Assembly (NCBI GenBank): GCA_947502815.1
Contig: CANNBH010000001.1
Location: 2,204,818 to 2,268,817, forward strand
DNA from: an uncultured Erythrobacter sp.
Lineage (GTDB): Bacteria > Pseudomonadota > Alphaproteobacteria > Sphingomonadales > Sphingomonadaceae
Reading direction: 5' to 3'
Length of the DNA: 64,000 bases
The stretch's first letter is position 1. Each line of letters begins with the position of its first letter. The notes under the pieces are model-generated. The model was not told the origin of the DNA. It saw nothing but the letters and a program-made list of their open reading frames with translations, and made no database searches. This document shows positions 26,726 through 35,457 of the stretch, one piece after another. Both the position numbers and the translations under genes were made by a program.

Positions 26726-27034
26726 TCAAGCAGGAAGCGGCCTGCCCTTAATCAACCGGAACAGCAATTTGCCGCGAATATGTGACCCTTCAACCGCGCC
26801 AAGCCGCTCTTCACTGTCAGAATTCGGATGAGCACCGCGCAGCGAATACCTACCATTCACCGTCACCGCCGCCACAATTTTGACCATCCGCCCATATTCA
26901 GGGTGGTCGACCAAGACGATATCGCCTTTGGAAACCTTACGTTTGCGCCAGAACAGCGCAAGCGTGCGATGGGACAGCACGCGGCCCATCCTCATCCCAT
27001 CAACCAAGACCAATGTAACACCGAACAAGCCCAA
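26726..27034 (-). CDS. Peptidase S24/S26-like protein lacking the catalytic serine
   Basis: The 102-residue protein starts at TTG behind a good GGGAGA site. Its layout follows small S26 peptidases such as the nickel-SOD maturation protease: a VDGMRMGRVL segment where VEGDSMxPTL is expected, then KGDIVLVDHPEYGRMVKIVAAV with the base Lys, and RGAHPNSDSEERLGAVEGSHIRGKLLFRL at the end. The serine of the SM motif is replaced by Arg, so it is probably not an active protease. It lies next to sodB, but that enzyme is of the Fe type and needs no such maturation. It may be a relic or a binding protein. Confidence 0.7.
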   Translation of the reverse strand: MGLFGVTLVLVDGMRMGRVLSHRTLALFWRKRKVSKGDIVLVDHPEYGRMVKIVAAVTVNGRYSLRGAHPNSDSEERLGAVEGSHIRGKLLFRLIKGRPLPA

Positions 27035-27314
27035 CGTCCGAATCTCCCAATAACCAGCCGATTCCCCGTCAGCCTGTTTTAGTTTCGCGTTGTATTACAA
27101 ATTTGAGACCAGCTCGCAATTCAGGATTTGCAGATTAACCATCATCTTTTTGGTCCAGCCGTGGTAAATCGGCAGATCGGAGCAGAAAGGATCGCCGTAG
27201 ATGCTTGGCAACGCCGCAGTATTGGCGCGCGAAAACGCGGCGGATTTTGCAACTTTTGTTGACCCCGCGCATTGTACCTTTCAAGAGCAAAATTCTAACG
27301 AAAGAGGCACAGCA

Positions 27315-27926
27315 ATGGCATACACAGTAATTGACCTTCCTTATCCCGACACCGCGCTTGAACCGGCCGTTTCGGCCGAAACGCTGTCCTATCATCATGG
27401 CAAACATCACCAGGCCTATATCGACAAGATGAACGCCGCGATTGACGGCACCGACCACGCCAATGCGCCAATGGAAGCCATCGTTTCCGCTGCGCGCGAA
27501 AGCAACCAAGGGCTGTTCAACAACGCCGCGCAAAGCTGGAACCATGGGTTCTATTGGCATTCGATGGCAGCCAGCGAAACGGCCCCTTCGGCTGATCTCA
27601 AGGCAAAGATTGACGCAGCGTTCGGCTCTGTTGATGAACTGAAAGAGCAATTGAAAGCACGCGGCGCAGGCCACTTCGCCAGCGGCTGGGTCTGGCTCGC
27701 AGAAAAGGGCGGCACGCTCTCGATCGAAGAAACGCATGACGGCGACACACTCGCTGACAGCGACTTCAACCCGCTGCTGGTCGTCGATGTGTGGGAGCAC
27801 GCCTACTACCTCGACCACCAAAACAAGCGTCCTGCTTACCTCGATGCTGTTGTCGGCTCGAAGCTCAACTGGGCCTTCGCATCCGAAAACCTCGCTCGCG
27901 GATCGGCTTGGACCTACCCAGCCTAA
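27315..27926 (+). CDS. sodB: Superoxide dismutase, Fe type
   Basis: SodB dismutes superoxide to O2 and H2O2 in the cytoplasm. The 203-residue product starting MAYTVIDLPYP, behind AAAGAGG, shows all metal ligands: His in SYHHGKHHQAYIDKMN, His in NNAAQSWNHGFYWH, and Asp/His in VVDVWEHAYYLDHQN. Gln in AAQSWNH marks the iron type. The longer ORF-track frame lies in non-coding DNA upstream. The gene has about 280 bases of upstream spacer that presumably holds its promoter and is closed by a strong terminator. Confidence 0.96.
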   Translation: MAYTVIDLPYPDTALEPAVSAETLSYHHGKHHQAYIDKMNAAIDGTDHANAPMEAIVSAARESNQGLFNNAAQSWNHGFYWHSMAASETAPSADLKAKIDAAFGSVDELKEQLKARGAGHFASGWVWLAEKGGTLSIEETHDGDTLADSDFNPLLVVDVWEHAYYLDHQNKRPAYLDAVVGSKLNWAFASENLARGSAWTYPA

Positions 27927-27947
27927 GCCCATTGGCGATAGCAAAGC

Positions 27948-27982
27948 AAAGCCCCGCGCTGCCCTGTGCAGCGCGGGGCTTT
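27948..27982 (+). terminator. Strong intrinsic terminator after sodB
   Basis: A perfect 15-bp stem, AAAGCCCCGCGCTGC with GCAGCGCGGGGCTTT, around the five-base loop CCTGT begins 22 bases after the sodB stop. The A and T ends allow function on both strands, but the only convergent gene ends at 28079. Confidence 0.9.
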
Positions 27983-28078
27983 TGCGTTTTGGGGAGCAAC
28001 TGCGCGCCGCCAGAATTGGTCCCAATCTTAGGCCAAGACTTGGACCGCTTTGCCATGTTTTAGCGACAGCGACCGCCA

Positions 28079-28558
28079 TCATGCGACCCGCCCCATATCC
28101 CAATCCGCCTGAGACTTTCCCAACCGAGAAATCAGCGTCAAAAGCGCGCAATTGTCAGCTTTTCGCCGCACTCCGGCATAGCGGCCGCGCTGCAATTGCA
28201 CGATCCAAATGCCCGTTTCATACCGCCATTCCAGCGCTCCAACTGTAACTTTACGATTGGGCCGTATCGCCGCCCGCGCCGCGTCGCAGGCATCGACCCA
28301 GCGTTGCACTTGGTCGCCTTTGCCGGTGCCTTTCTTGCACAGCGCCGCATCCCAAGCCGCCCGAAAACTCTCCGCCCCGTCCCGATTGCGCAGCCGATGC
28401 GCGGTTTGCCGCGTCATACCGACCGCCCGCGCTGCCGTGGTCACACAGCGTGCTTCGGCCAAATGCCCAATAAACTCCGCCTGCCGCAAAGGCGTCCAAC
28501 CACCGCGCCGAGCGCGGACCGGGACGGCATGAAATGGCGGGATGCGGGTTGCAGGCAT
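28079..28558 (-). CDS. Helix-turn-helix-containing protein of unknown function
   Basis: The 159-residue protein is basic and Arg-rich. Residues about 25-60 (QAEFIGHLAEARCVTTAARA then VGMTRQTAHRLRNR) look like a helix-turn-helix of the type used to read DNA, with a preceding WTPLRQ start common to small sphingomonad regulators. The rest, with WRYETGIWIVQLQRGRYAG, has no fold I recognise. No operon partner is close: 95 bases separate it from the sodB terminator and 151 from the next gene. I would call it a probable DNA-binding protein, possibly a lone regulator. Confidence 0.65.
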   Translation of the reverse strand: MPATRIPPFHAVPVRARRGGWTPLRQAEFIGHLAEARCVTTAARAVGMTRQTAHRLRNRDGAESFRAAWDAALCKKGTGKGDQVQRWVDACDAARAAIRPNRKVTVGALEWRYETGIWIVQLQRGRYAGVRRKADNCALLTLISRLGKSQADWDMGRVA

Positions 28559-28709
28559 AGGGAGAGCCTATGCGCGGGAAGGGTGTGTAGGAAAGTTCGA
28601 CGCATCCAGACCTAGGATTGTAATGTCTGGGAATGGGGTGGAAAGCGGACTTTCCCTACCCTGTGTCCATGAGCGCTTAGTTTTTGAAGCGTCGCCCATC
28701 AGATTAAAC

Positions 28710-29363
28710 CTAATCTATGATGCCAAGGTCGAGTGCGACGGCTTTAGCTATGTCACGGTCTTTGTTCGCGTTCCTAAATGCAGATAGCTGATCGCCATTC
28801 AGAAGCATGGACATCGCGCCGTCGTCCGAATTGGCGAGACGACACAAGACATCGACTTTGTCCTCACCATCTTTTGCACGTGCCGAGCTCATTTCTTTGA
28901 TTACAGCGCTGCGCACCTGTTCGATGACCTCCGGTTCCAGCATTTCAAGGTAATCCGGCAGCAAAGCTGCATGGTCGCTTCTAGCCATGAATGCTACAAC
29001 CTCGCTGGCTTCAATATCTTCTTCGTCCATCTTCCATTGCAAACTCCCGAAGCCATACAATCGGGCTTGAGCACGATGAAAGCTTGCGGCCTCAATGTAG
29101 GCTTCGCGCCCTTCCGGGTTTTCCTCCAGTCCTTTCAGAATGTCATCGTCGAGCGCGTGCACGATCTTCAGGGCCGCCTCGCGCTCTTCAATTGGTGTCA
29201 CCTTCTCGAAGTAGGCGAGTTCGGACAGCCGCTGTGAAACAAGGATTAATTCTTTGACTTTGCGCTCGCCCTTCTTCGATTTAAGAAACGCAGCCACCTC
29301 CATCAGGCTCATTTCATCGATGGGAGGCTGTGGTTTTCCGAATAGGTTCGCTAGAAATTTCAT
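28710..29363 (-). CDS. Hypothetical alpha-helical protein
   Basis: This 217-residue protein is soluble, acidic and rich in predicted helices, with no signal peptide, membrane span or catalytic motif that I can see. It opens MKFLANLFGKPQPPIDEMS and contains several Glu/Leu-rich helices (AALKIVHALDDDILKGLEEN; LLPDYLEMLEPEVIEQVRSA). No strong ribosome binding site is seen. It shows no coupling to neighbours: 179 bases lie between it and uvrC, and the flanking spacers look empty. I do not recognise the family. Confidence 0.6.
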   Translation of the reverse strand: MKFLANLFGKPQPPIDEMSLMEVAAFLKSKKGERKVKELILVSQRLSELAYFEKVTPIEEREAALKIVHALDDDILKGLEENPEGREAYIEAASFHRAQARLYGFGSLQWKMDEEDIEASEVVAFMARSDHAALLPDYLEMLEPEVIEQVRSAVIKEMSSARAKDGEDKVDVLCRLANSDDGAMSMLLNGDQLSAFRNANKDRDIAKAVALDLGIID

Positions 29364-29542
29364 AAGGTCAGATTACACGAGCCGATGTGAGGGTAAAGGT
29401 TCGATCGACTTATGGGATTCGAATCAAATAGCGCCCGATACAAAACTCTCAGCTTCGAAAAGCGCTGGCAGTAGCGATTCTATTAAATCCCAAGGCTTTC
29501 CATCCAATTTCTGCATTTGTGTCGTTAGCGGACGTTCGCACA

Positions 29543-31486
29543 TCACCCGCCCGCATGGTAAAAATCGTAAATCTGCCGCGCCACTGTGCCGCTCACTCCG
29601 GGGGCACGTTGGAGGTCTTCTAGGGATGCTGCGCGCACTTTGCTGGCGGTGCCGAAATGCAGCAGCAACGCGCGTTTGCGCGCCGGGCCGATGCCGGGGA
29701 TTTCGTCCAGCGGGCTTGCCGTGATCGCTTTGCTGCGTTTTGCCCGGTGCGCGCCGATGGCATAGCGGTGGACTTCATCGCGCAGTCGCTGAGCGTAAAA
29801 GAGCACCGGCGAATTGGTCGGTAGGGTTTTCTCGCGCCCGTCGGGGAAATGGAACACTTCGCGCCCTTCGCGTCCGTGATGCGGGCCCTTGGCGATGCCG
29901 ACCACGGGCAGGTCTTCGATGCCCAATTCGCCCAGCACCTCCATCACGCTCGACAATTGTCCCTTGCCGCCATCGACCAGCACGAGATCGGGCCAGATAC
30001 CTTCTCGCTCCCGGTCGGGGTCGTCCTTCATCGCGCGGGTAAAACGCCGCCCCATCACTTCGCGCATCATGGCGTAATCGTCATTGGTTTGCGCGGTCTT
30101 GATGTTGAATTTGCGATATTGCGCTTTTTCAAAACCTTCGGGGCTGGCCACGACCATCGCGCCCAATGCTTGCGCGCCCTGGATATGGCTGTTGTCATAG
30201 ACTTCGATGCGCTGAGGCGGCTCCCCCAGTTCGAGGAATTCGGCAAGCTCCCGGTGGGTTTTCGCCTTGGTGCCCGTTTCCGCCAGACGCCGCTCCAGCG
30301 CTTCGACCGCGTTGCGGCTGGCCTGCGCCAGCAATTTGCGCCTGTCCCCGCGTTGCGGAACAGTCAAAGTGACTTTCTTGTCGGCCACTTCGGAAAGCGC
30401 CGCCTCGATCAGCTCCCTTTCCGACATCTCCCGATCAACAAGCACAAGCGGCGGCGGCGGCACTTCTTCGTAAAATTGCAGCATGACGCTTGAGAGGACC
30501 TGATCCTCCTCCACGTCTTTCGTGTGGCTGGGGAAGAACGCGCGGTGCCCCCAATTTTGGCCGCCCCGGATAAAGAACGCCTGCACCCCGATTTGCCCGC
30601 CTTTGGAGGCAAGCGCGAAGACATCGGCATCGCCAACCCCGCTGGCGTTGATCGCTTGGCTGCCCTGAATAAAGGTCGCCGCGCGCAATCGGTCGCGCAA
30701 AATGGCGGCGGTTTCAAAGTCCAATTCTTCCGCCGCCTTGGCCATCTGCTTTTCCAGATCGGCCTGAACCTTGCCCGATTTACCGGCGAGGAAATCCTTC
30801 GCTTGTTTGACCAACGCGTCGTAATCTTCCGTGCTGATCCGTCCAACACACGGGGCCGAACACCGCTTTATCTGATAGAGCAAACATGGCCGGTCGCGAT
30901 TGTTAAAAAAGCTATCCGTACAAGACCTTAGGAGGAACAGTTTCTGCAGGGCGTTAAGCGTGGTGTTGACACTGCCCGCGCTGGCAAACGGGCCGTAATA
31001 ATTGCCCTTTGCCCGGCGCGCGCCGCGATGTTTGTGAATGCGCGGAAAGGCGTGGTCACCTCGCAAAAGAATGAAAGGAAAACTCTTATCATCACGCAGC
31101 AAGACGTTGAAAGCAGGTCGAAACCGCTTGATCAATTGCGCCTCGAGCAGCAGTGCTTCGGCTTCGGAATTGGTGGTGATAATCTCCATGCTGCGGCATT
31201 GGCTGACCATCCGCATAAGGCGTTGGGTTAGCCCTGAGACTTGCGCGTAATTGGCCACCCGCGCTTTGAGACTGCGCGCTTTGCCAACGTACAAAACATC
31301 GCCGCGCGTATCGAGCATGCGGTACACACCGGGGACCGGTTTCAGGGTCTTTACGACCTCACGGATGGCAGCGACGCCCGCTTCAAGGTTCGGCTGCGCG
31401 CTGGACACAGTGTAAGCCGCCCGGCTTTCGTTAAAGCGGTCGGCCCCATTGGGCGAATTCGGTGTTCCAGCCGGCGTTTTGGACAT
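29543..31486 (-). CDS. uvrC: Excinuclease ABC subunit C
   Basis: UvrC makes the two incisions of nucleotide excision repair after UvrA and UvrB find the lesion. The product starting MSKTPAGTP has 647 residues. The GIY-YIG nuclease (PGVYRMLDTRGDVLYVGKA) lies at about residues 55-75, and the UVR motif LEKQMAKAAEELDFETAAILRD in the middle. The RNase H-like domain has EVYDNSHIQG and VDGGKGQLS, and the C-terminal helix-hairpin-helix reads LDEIPGIGPARKRALL then RAPGVSGTVA. The ORF-track start adds 12 unsupported codons. No LexA box was seen in the 65-base upstream spacer. Confidence 0.96.
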   Translation of the reverse strand: MSKTPAGTPNSPNGADRFNESRAAYTVSSAQPNLEAGVAAIREVVKTLKPVPGVYRMLDTRGDVLYVGKARSLKARVANYAQVSGLTQRLMRMVSQCRSMEIITTNSEAEALLLEAQLIKRFRPAFNVLLRDDKSFPFILLRGDHAFPRIHKHRGARRAKGNYYGPFASAGSVNTTLNALQKLFLLRSCTDSFFNNRDRPCLLYQIKRCSAPCVGRISTEDYDALVKQAKDFLAGKSGKVQADLEKQMAKAAEELDFETAAILRDRLRAATFIQGSQAINASGVGDADVFALASKGGQIGVQAFFIRGGQNWGHRAFFPSHTKDVEEDQVLSSVMLQFYEEVPPPPLVLVDREMSERELIEAALSEVADKKVTLTVPQRGDRRKLLAQASRNAVEALERRLAETGTKAKTHRELAEFLELGEPPQRIEVYDNSHIQGAQALGAMVVASPEGFEKAQYRKFNIKTAQTNDDYAMMREVMGRRFTRAMKDDPDREREGIWPDLVLVDGGKGQLSSVMEVLGELGIEDLPVVGIAKGPHHGREGREVFHFPDGREKTLPTNSPVLFYAQRLRDEVHRYAIGAHRAKRSKAITASPLDEIPGIGPARKRALLLHFGTASKVRAASLEDLQRAPGVSGTVARQIYDFYHAGG

Positions 31487-31551
31487 GCACTGCAAATAGG
31501 GATGCACAGACGCAATTGGCAATGGACGCCATCACGACTATCGCCGCCTTC

Positions 31552-32754
31552 ATGCAAAAATATGACGTTATCATTCTGGGTGCTGGGGCCGCCGGGCTCA
31601 TGTGCGCCGCTCGTGCCGGTCAGCGGGGCCTGCGCGTTGCGGTGCTCGAAAAGGCGGAGAAGCCGGGAAAGAAGATCCTGATTTCGGGCGGTGGCCGGTG
31701 CAATTTCACCAATGTGGATGCCGGGCCCGGAAACTTCCTGTCCGCCAACCCCCATTTCGCCAAATCCGCGCTGGCCCGGTATCGACCGCGCGATTTTGTG
31801 GCATTGGTCGAAAAACACGGGATCGAATGGCATGAAAAGACATTGGGCCAGTTGTTTTGCGATGGTTCCGCCAAGCAAATCGTCGAAATGCTTTTGGACG
31901 AATGCGCGCAGGGATCAGGCCAAGTCGATGTGATCTGCGAAGCGGATGTCACCGCTGTGGCAAAGGACGGCGAGATGTTCGGCGTGTCGGCCAGCGGGGA
32001 GCACTACGCGGCACCATCACTGGTTATTGCCACAGGCGGGCCGTCTATTCCGAAAATGGGCGCGAGTGACTTTGCCTATAATCTGGCCCGCCAATTTGGG
32101 CTGAAAGTGGTCGAACCGCGTCCAGCGCTCGTCCCGCTGACTTTGGGAGAGGACGATGTCCTGTTCCGCGAATTGTCCGGCGTCTCCGCCCCGGTTCAGG
32201 CGCGAGCAGGCAGCGGAAAGATCAAGGCCAGCTTTGATGAGGCCGCATTGTTCACGCACAAGGGCCTGTCCGGCCCGGTGATCCTGCAAATCTCATCCTA
32301 TTGGCGCCATGGGGAGGACGTCGCGATCAATTTCCTGCCACACTCTGACGCCGAATGGTTGGTCCAGATGAAACGCAACCATCCGCGCGCGGGCATTCGC
32401 AAAGCGCTTTCAGAGCATCTCCCCGATCGGCTTGCCGATGCTTTGTCGATGAAACTTAGCTCAGGCTTGGGCATCACCACCGAATTGGGGAACGTGCCCG
32501 ACAAAGTCCTGCGTTCGGCAGCGGAGCAGCTTTGCGATTGGCGTTTCTGCCCCAATGGGACCGAAGGGTTCGCCAAAGCCGAAGTCACCATTGGCGGTAT
32601 TTCCACCGCAGACCTGTCCAGCCAGACGATGGAGGCCAAATCCGTCCCCGGACTGTACGCCATTGGCGAAGCGGTGGATGTGACAGGATGGCTGGGCGGT
32701 TACAATTTCCAATGGGCCTGGGCCAGCGGCGCGGCCTGCGGGGAAAATCTCTAA
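31552..32754 (+). CDS. HI0933/YhiN-family FAD-dependent oxidoreductase
   Basis: The 400-residue flavoprotein starting MQKYDVIILGAGAAGLMCA has the Rossmann FAD motif and the family-specific KILISGGGRCNFTNVD. The second Gly region is LVIATGGPSIPKMGASDF, and the C-terminal FAD loop reads GLYAIGEAVDVTGWLGGYNFQWAW then ASG. This family (YhiN, BaiN) includes enzymes proposed to reduce or oxidise sterol-like and other substrates; no general reaction is established. An alternative ATG lies ten codons upstream at 31522. It is divergent from uvrC. Confidence 0.9.
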   Translation: MQKYDVIILGAGAAGLMCAARAGQRGLRVAVLEKAEKPGKKILISGGGRCNFTNVDAGPGNFLSANPHFAKSALARYRPRDFVALVEKHGIEWHEKTLGQLFCDGSAKQIVEMLLDECAQGSGQVDVICEADVTAVAKDGEMFGVSASGEHYAAPSLVIATGGPSIPKMGASDFAYNLARQFGLKVVEPRPALVPLTLGEDDVLFRELSGVSAPVQARAGSGKIKASFDEAALFTHKGLSGPVILQISSYWRHGEDVAINFLPHSDAEWLVQMKRNHPRAGIRKALSEHLPDRLADALSMKLSSGLGITTELGNVPDKVLRSAAEQLCDWRFCPNGTEGFAKAEVTIGGISTADLSSQTMEAKSVPGLYAIGEAVDVTGWLGGYNFQWAWASGAACGENL

Positions 32755-32902
32755 CACTCCAACCCGTCGATCCCTCCTGCCATCTGCCCCCATTACGCGG
32801 GCGTAATCTTGTCATCAGAGGTAAACAACCTTACCCCTTTGGCAATTGGCCCAAACAACGGGCCGAAACCGCCAGACTCCGGCGGTGCCACGGGAGAGAC
32901 CT

Positions 32903-34534
32903 TTGCGCCAATTGCAGGGCATGGATTCATCGTTTGTTGCGATGGAATCGCCAAATTCGCCGATGCATATCGGCAGCGTTTTGATTTATAATCCTGCGAC
33001 GGCGCCGGGCGGCTTTGTCCGGTTTAAAGACATTCTGAAGTTCATTGAATCGCGGATGCAATTGTCCAAAACCATGCGGCAAAGACTGGTCCGCGTCCCC
33101 TTTGACCTCGATTATCCCTATTGGATCGAAGACCCCAATTTCGACCTCGAATACCATGTTCGCCATGTTGCTTTGCCGAAGCCCGGCGATTGGCGGCAAT
33201 TGTGCATTCAGGCCGCCCGCGTTCACGCTCGCCCGCTCGATCTCAATCGCCCGCCGTGGGAATTCACCGTGGTCGAAGGGCTCGACAATGTCCGCGATTA
33301 TCCGCCCGGCTGTTTCGCCTTTGTGACGAAAGTCCATCACGCAGCGATTGATGGGATGAGCGGGATTGACCTGATGGAGGCGCTGCACACCGTCACACCC
33401 AGCACCGCCCCGCCCAACACGCCAGACACTTGGAAACCCGAAAAGGTGCCCGGCCCGGTGGAGCTGCTGGGCAAGTCCTATTTCAACGCGATCCTGAACC
33501 CTCTGAAACAGGCGCAAGTGGCTGCACAGGCCGTGCCCGGTGTTGCCAGCGCGATTAAGGGGCTGGTCGCGCGCGAGTTTAAGCTCAGCACGGATATGGT
33601 GCCGCCGCGAACCCGCTTTAACCGCACAATCTCCCCGCACCGCGTGGTCGAAGGGGTTAGCTTCCCTCTGGCCGATATGAAATCGATCCGCGCGCTGTTG
33701 CCACAGGCGAAAGTGAACGATGTCGCCATCGCCATTATAGGCGGCGCGTTGAACAAATATCTGACCAGTAAGGGCGATTTACCCAAATCAACAATGACCG
33801 CAATGGCGCCGATTTCCGTACGCTCAGACGGTGAAAAGGGCGATATGGGCAACCAAGTCGCCGCCATGGTCGCCCCGCTTGGCACCCATTTGGCCGATCC
33901 TGCCGAACGGTTGGAATATGTTTACAGCCAAACCAGCAATTCCAAGGCGATGACCAACGCATTGGGCGCGCGCACCATGACAGAAGTCAGCAAGGTGAAC
34001 CCGCTGTTCTACATGGCGTTGGGCGCGCAATTGTTCAGCCGCATTAGCCTCGCACATAAGGTCGCAATGCCGTTTAACACGGTGGTGACAAATGTTCCCG
34101 GCCCGCCGATCCATATCTATTCATCGGGCGCGCGGATGGAGAGCATGGCGCTGTCTCTGATCTGTTTGACCGACGGATTAGGCCTTGCGCATGTGGTGCA
34201 ATCCTATGTCGATGAAGCCTATATCAGCTTCACCGCGTGCCGCGATATCATGCCCGATCCGGAATTTTACTCGCAGTGTTTGCAGGACAGTTTTGACGAA
34301 TTGCTGTCAGCAGCGAAGGCTGCGGATGAACCGGCGAATAAAGCTCCCGCGAAGAAACCTGCTGCGAAGAAGCTTGCCGCGAAGAAACCGGCGGCCCGAA
34401 AAACCGCAGCACGCAAGGCTCCTGCGAAAGCAAGAGCCCCAGCCAAGCGCAAGCCGCGTTCAGCGACAAAGAAAACAATGACCAGCAAGCCAAAGAGCAA
34501 AACCGCTGGCGCGAGCCCCAAGGAGAGCAAATAA
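32903..34534 (+). CDS. Wax ester synthase/diacylglycerol acyltransferase (WS/DGAT) with Lys/Ala-rich tail
   Basis: WS/DGAT enzymes acylate fatty alcohols or diacylglycerol with acyl-CoA to make storage lipid at the membrane. The start chosen is TTG 32903, giving MRQLQGMDSSFVAMES, the usual N-terminus, behind GGGAGAG; the ORF track begins 19 codons earlier. The catalytic HHxxxDG is present in KVHHAAIDGMSGI, and the later NVPGPPIHIYSSGA and NDVAIAIIGGALN are family motifs. After about residue 475 comes a tail of about 65 residues made almost wholly of Lys, Ala, Pro and Arg (KKPAAKKLAAKKPAARK), like histone H1 or PhaF. It overlaps the next gene as TAATG. Confidence 0.92.
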   Translation: MRQLQGMDSSFVAMESPNSPMHIGSVLIYNPATAPGGFVRFKDILKFIESRMQLSKTMRQRLVRVPFDLDYPYWIEDPNFDLEYHVRHVALPKPGDWRQLCIQAARVHARPLDLNRPPWEFTVVEGLDNVRDYPPGCFAFVTKVHHAAIDGMSGIDLMEALHTVTPSTAPPNTPDTWKPEKVPGPVELLGKSYFNAILNPLKQAQVAAQAVPGVASAIKGLVAREFKLSTDMVPPRTRFNRTISPHRVVEGVSFPLADMKSIRALLPQAKVNDVAIAIIGGALNKYLTSKGDLPKSTMTAMAPISVRSDGEKGDMGNQVAAMVAPLGTHLADPAERLEYVYSQTSNSKAMTNALGARTMTEVSKVNPLFYMALGAQLFSRISLAHKVAMPFNTVVTNVPGPPIHIYSSGARMESMALSLICLTDGLGLAHVVQSYVDEAYISFTACRDIMPDPEFYSQCLQDSFDELLSAAKAADEPANKAPAKKPAAKKLAAKKPAARKTAARKAPAKARAPAKRKPRSATKKTMTSKPKSKTAGASPKESK

Positions 34535-35391
34535 TGGCCAGCATCGCACCCCTATCAGGCCGTCCCCCTTCGGGCAGTATTGTCGTTGATGATGGCACCG
34601 GCGGACGGCAAAAGCCGACCCGCGCCGCGACGCCGCCCAATCGGTTTTGGACCTTGTCCGAAGGTCGAGCGATGTTCGAATTTGCGTCCTTCTATGCTAT
34701 GCGCCCGCTGCTTTCGACATTGCCAAAGGGTGATGGCCATTCGGTGCTCACGCTTCCCGGCTTTATGGCCACCAACATTTCGACCCGCCCAATGCGCGGA
34801 TTGCTGAAAGAACTTGGCTATGATTCGCATGGCTGGGATTCGGACCGTAATGTTCGCGTAAATGAAGAATTGCTGGGCAAATTGGAGCTGCAAGTCGAAC
34901 GGCTTGCCAATGACAGCGGGCGCAAAGTCTCGCTGGTCGGTTGGAGCCTAGGCGGCGTGCTCGCGCGGGAATTAACAAAGCTCAAACCTGACTGCGTGCG
35001 TCAGGTCGTAACGTTGGGCAGCCCAATCAGCGATGATCGCGGCCACACCAATGCGGCGCGCCTGTTCAAATTTTTCAACGGGGATGAGCCGGAAAATCTG
35101 CGCGGGGGCCAATTCGAAGGGCTCGACATGGCACCGCCTGTCCCGACAACCTCAATCCTGACCAAGACGGACGGCGTGGTCCATTGGCGCGGCAGCGTGC
35201 AAGACCCGCACAAAACCAACGGCCACCCAAGCGAGAACATCGTGGTTTATGCCAGCCATTGCGGCCTAGGCGTAAACCCCAGCGTGATGATCGCCCTGGC
35301 CGACCGATTGGCCCAAAAAGAGGGCGAATGGGCACCGTTTGAAGCGAAGCCAAGTCAGTCTTTATTGTTCCCAAAGCTGTCTTTGTCCTAA
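34534..35391 (+). CDS. Alpha/beta hydrolase, lipase/esterase-like, coupled to WS/DGAT
   Basis: The 285-residue protein shows LTLPGFMATNISTRPMRGLL at the oxyanion region, the nucleophile elbow VGWSLGGVLARE (Ser near 136) and a late VYASHCGLGVNPSV with the His. It resembles triacylglycerol lipase-like or acyltransferase hydrolases that are fused or paired with WS/DGAT in other genomes. No signal peptide is seen, so it should be cytoplasmic. The ATG overlaps the WS/DGAT stop, so the two proteins are made together, which suggests turnover or remodelling of the same lipid. Confidence 0.85.
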   Translation: MASIAPLSGRPPSGSIVVDDGTGGRQKPTRAATPPNRFWTLSEGRAMFEFASFYAMRPLLSTLPKGDGHSVLTLPGFMATNISTRPMRGLLKELGYDSHGWDSDRNVRVNEELLGKLELQVERLANDSGRKVSLVGWSLGGVLARELTKLKPDCVRQVVTLGSPISDDRGHTNAARLFKFFNGDEPENLRGGQFEGLDMAPPVPTTSILTKTDGVVHWRGSVQDPHKTNGHPSENIVVYASHCGLGVNPSVMIALADRLAQKEGEWAPFEAKPSQSLLFPKLSLS

Positions 35392-35457
35392 GCGAAAAAC
35401 CCTCTGTCATGTTTAGGTTAGGCATTCAGTTGGGGACGATCGCCGTTGGCCGCGAGG

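Noticed and set aside
29364-29542. GATTCGAATC palindrome near 29418 as a possible tRNA remnant
   Set aside because: No acceptor, D or anticodon stems surround it, so it does not support a tRNA or attachment site.
29849-30493. 214-residue plus-strand ORF inside uvrC
   Set aside because: It is antisense to conserved uvrC domains with a low-complexity, His/Arg-rich translation.
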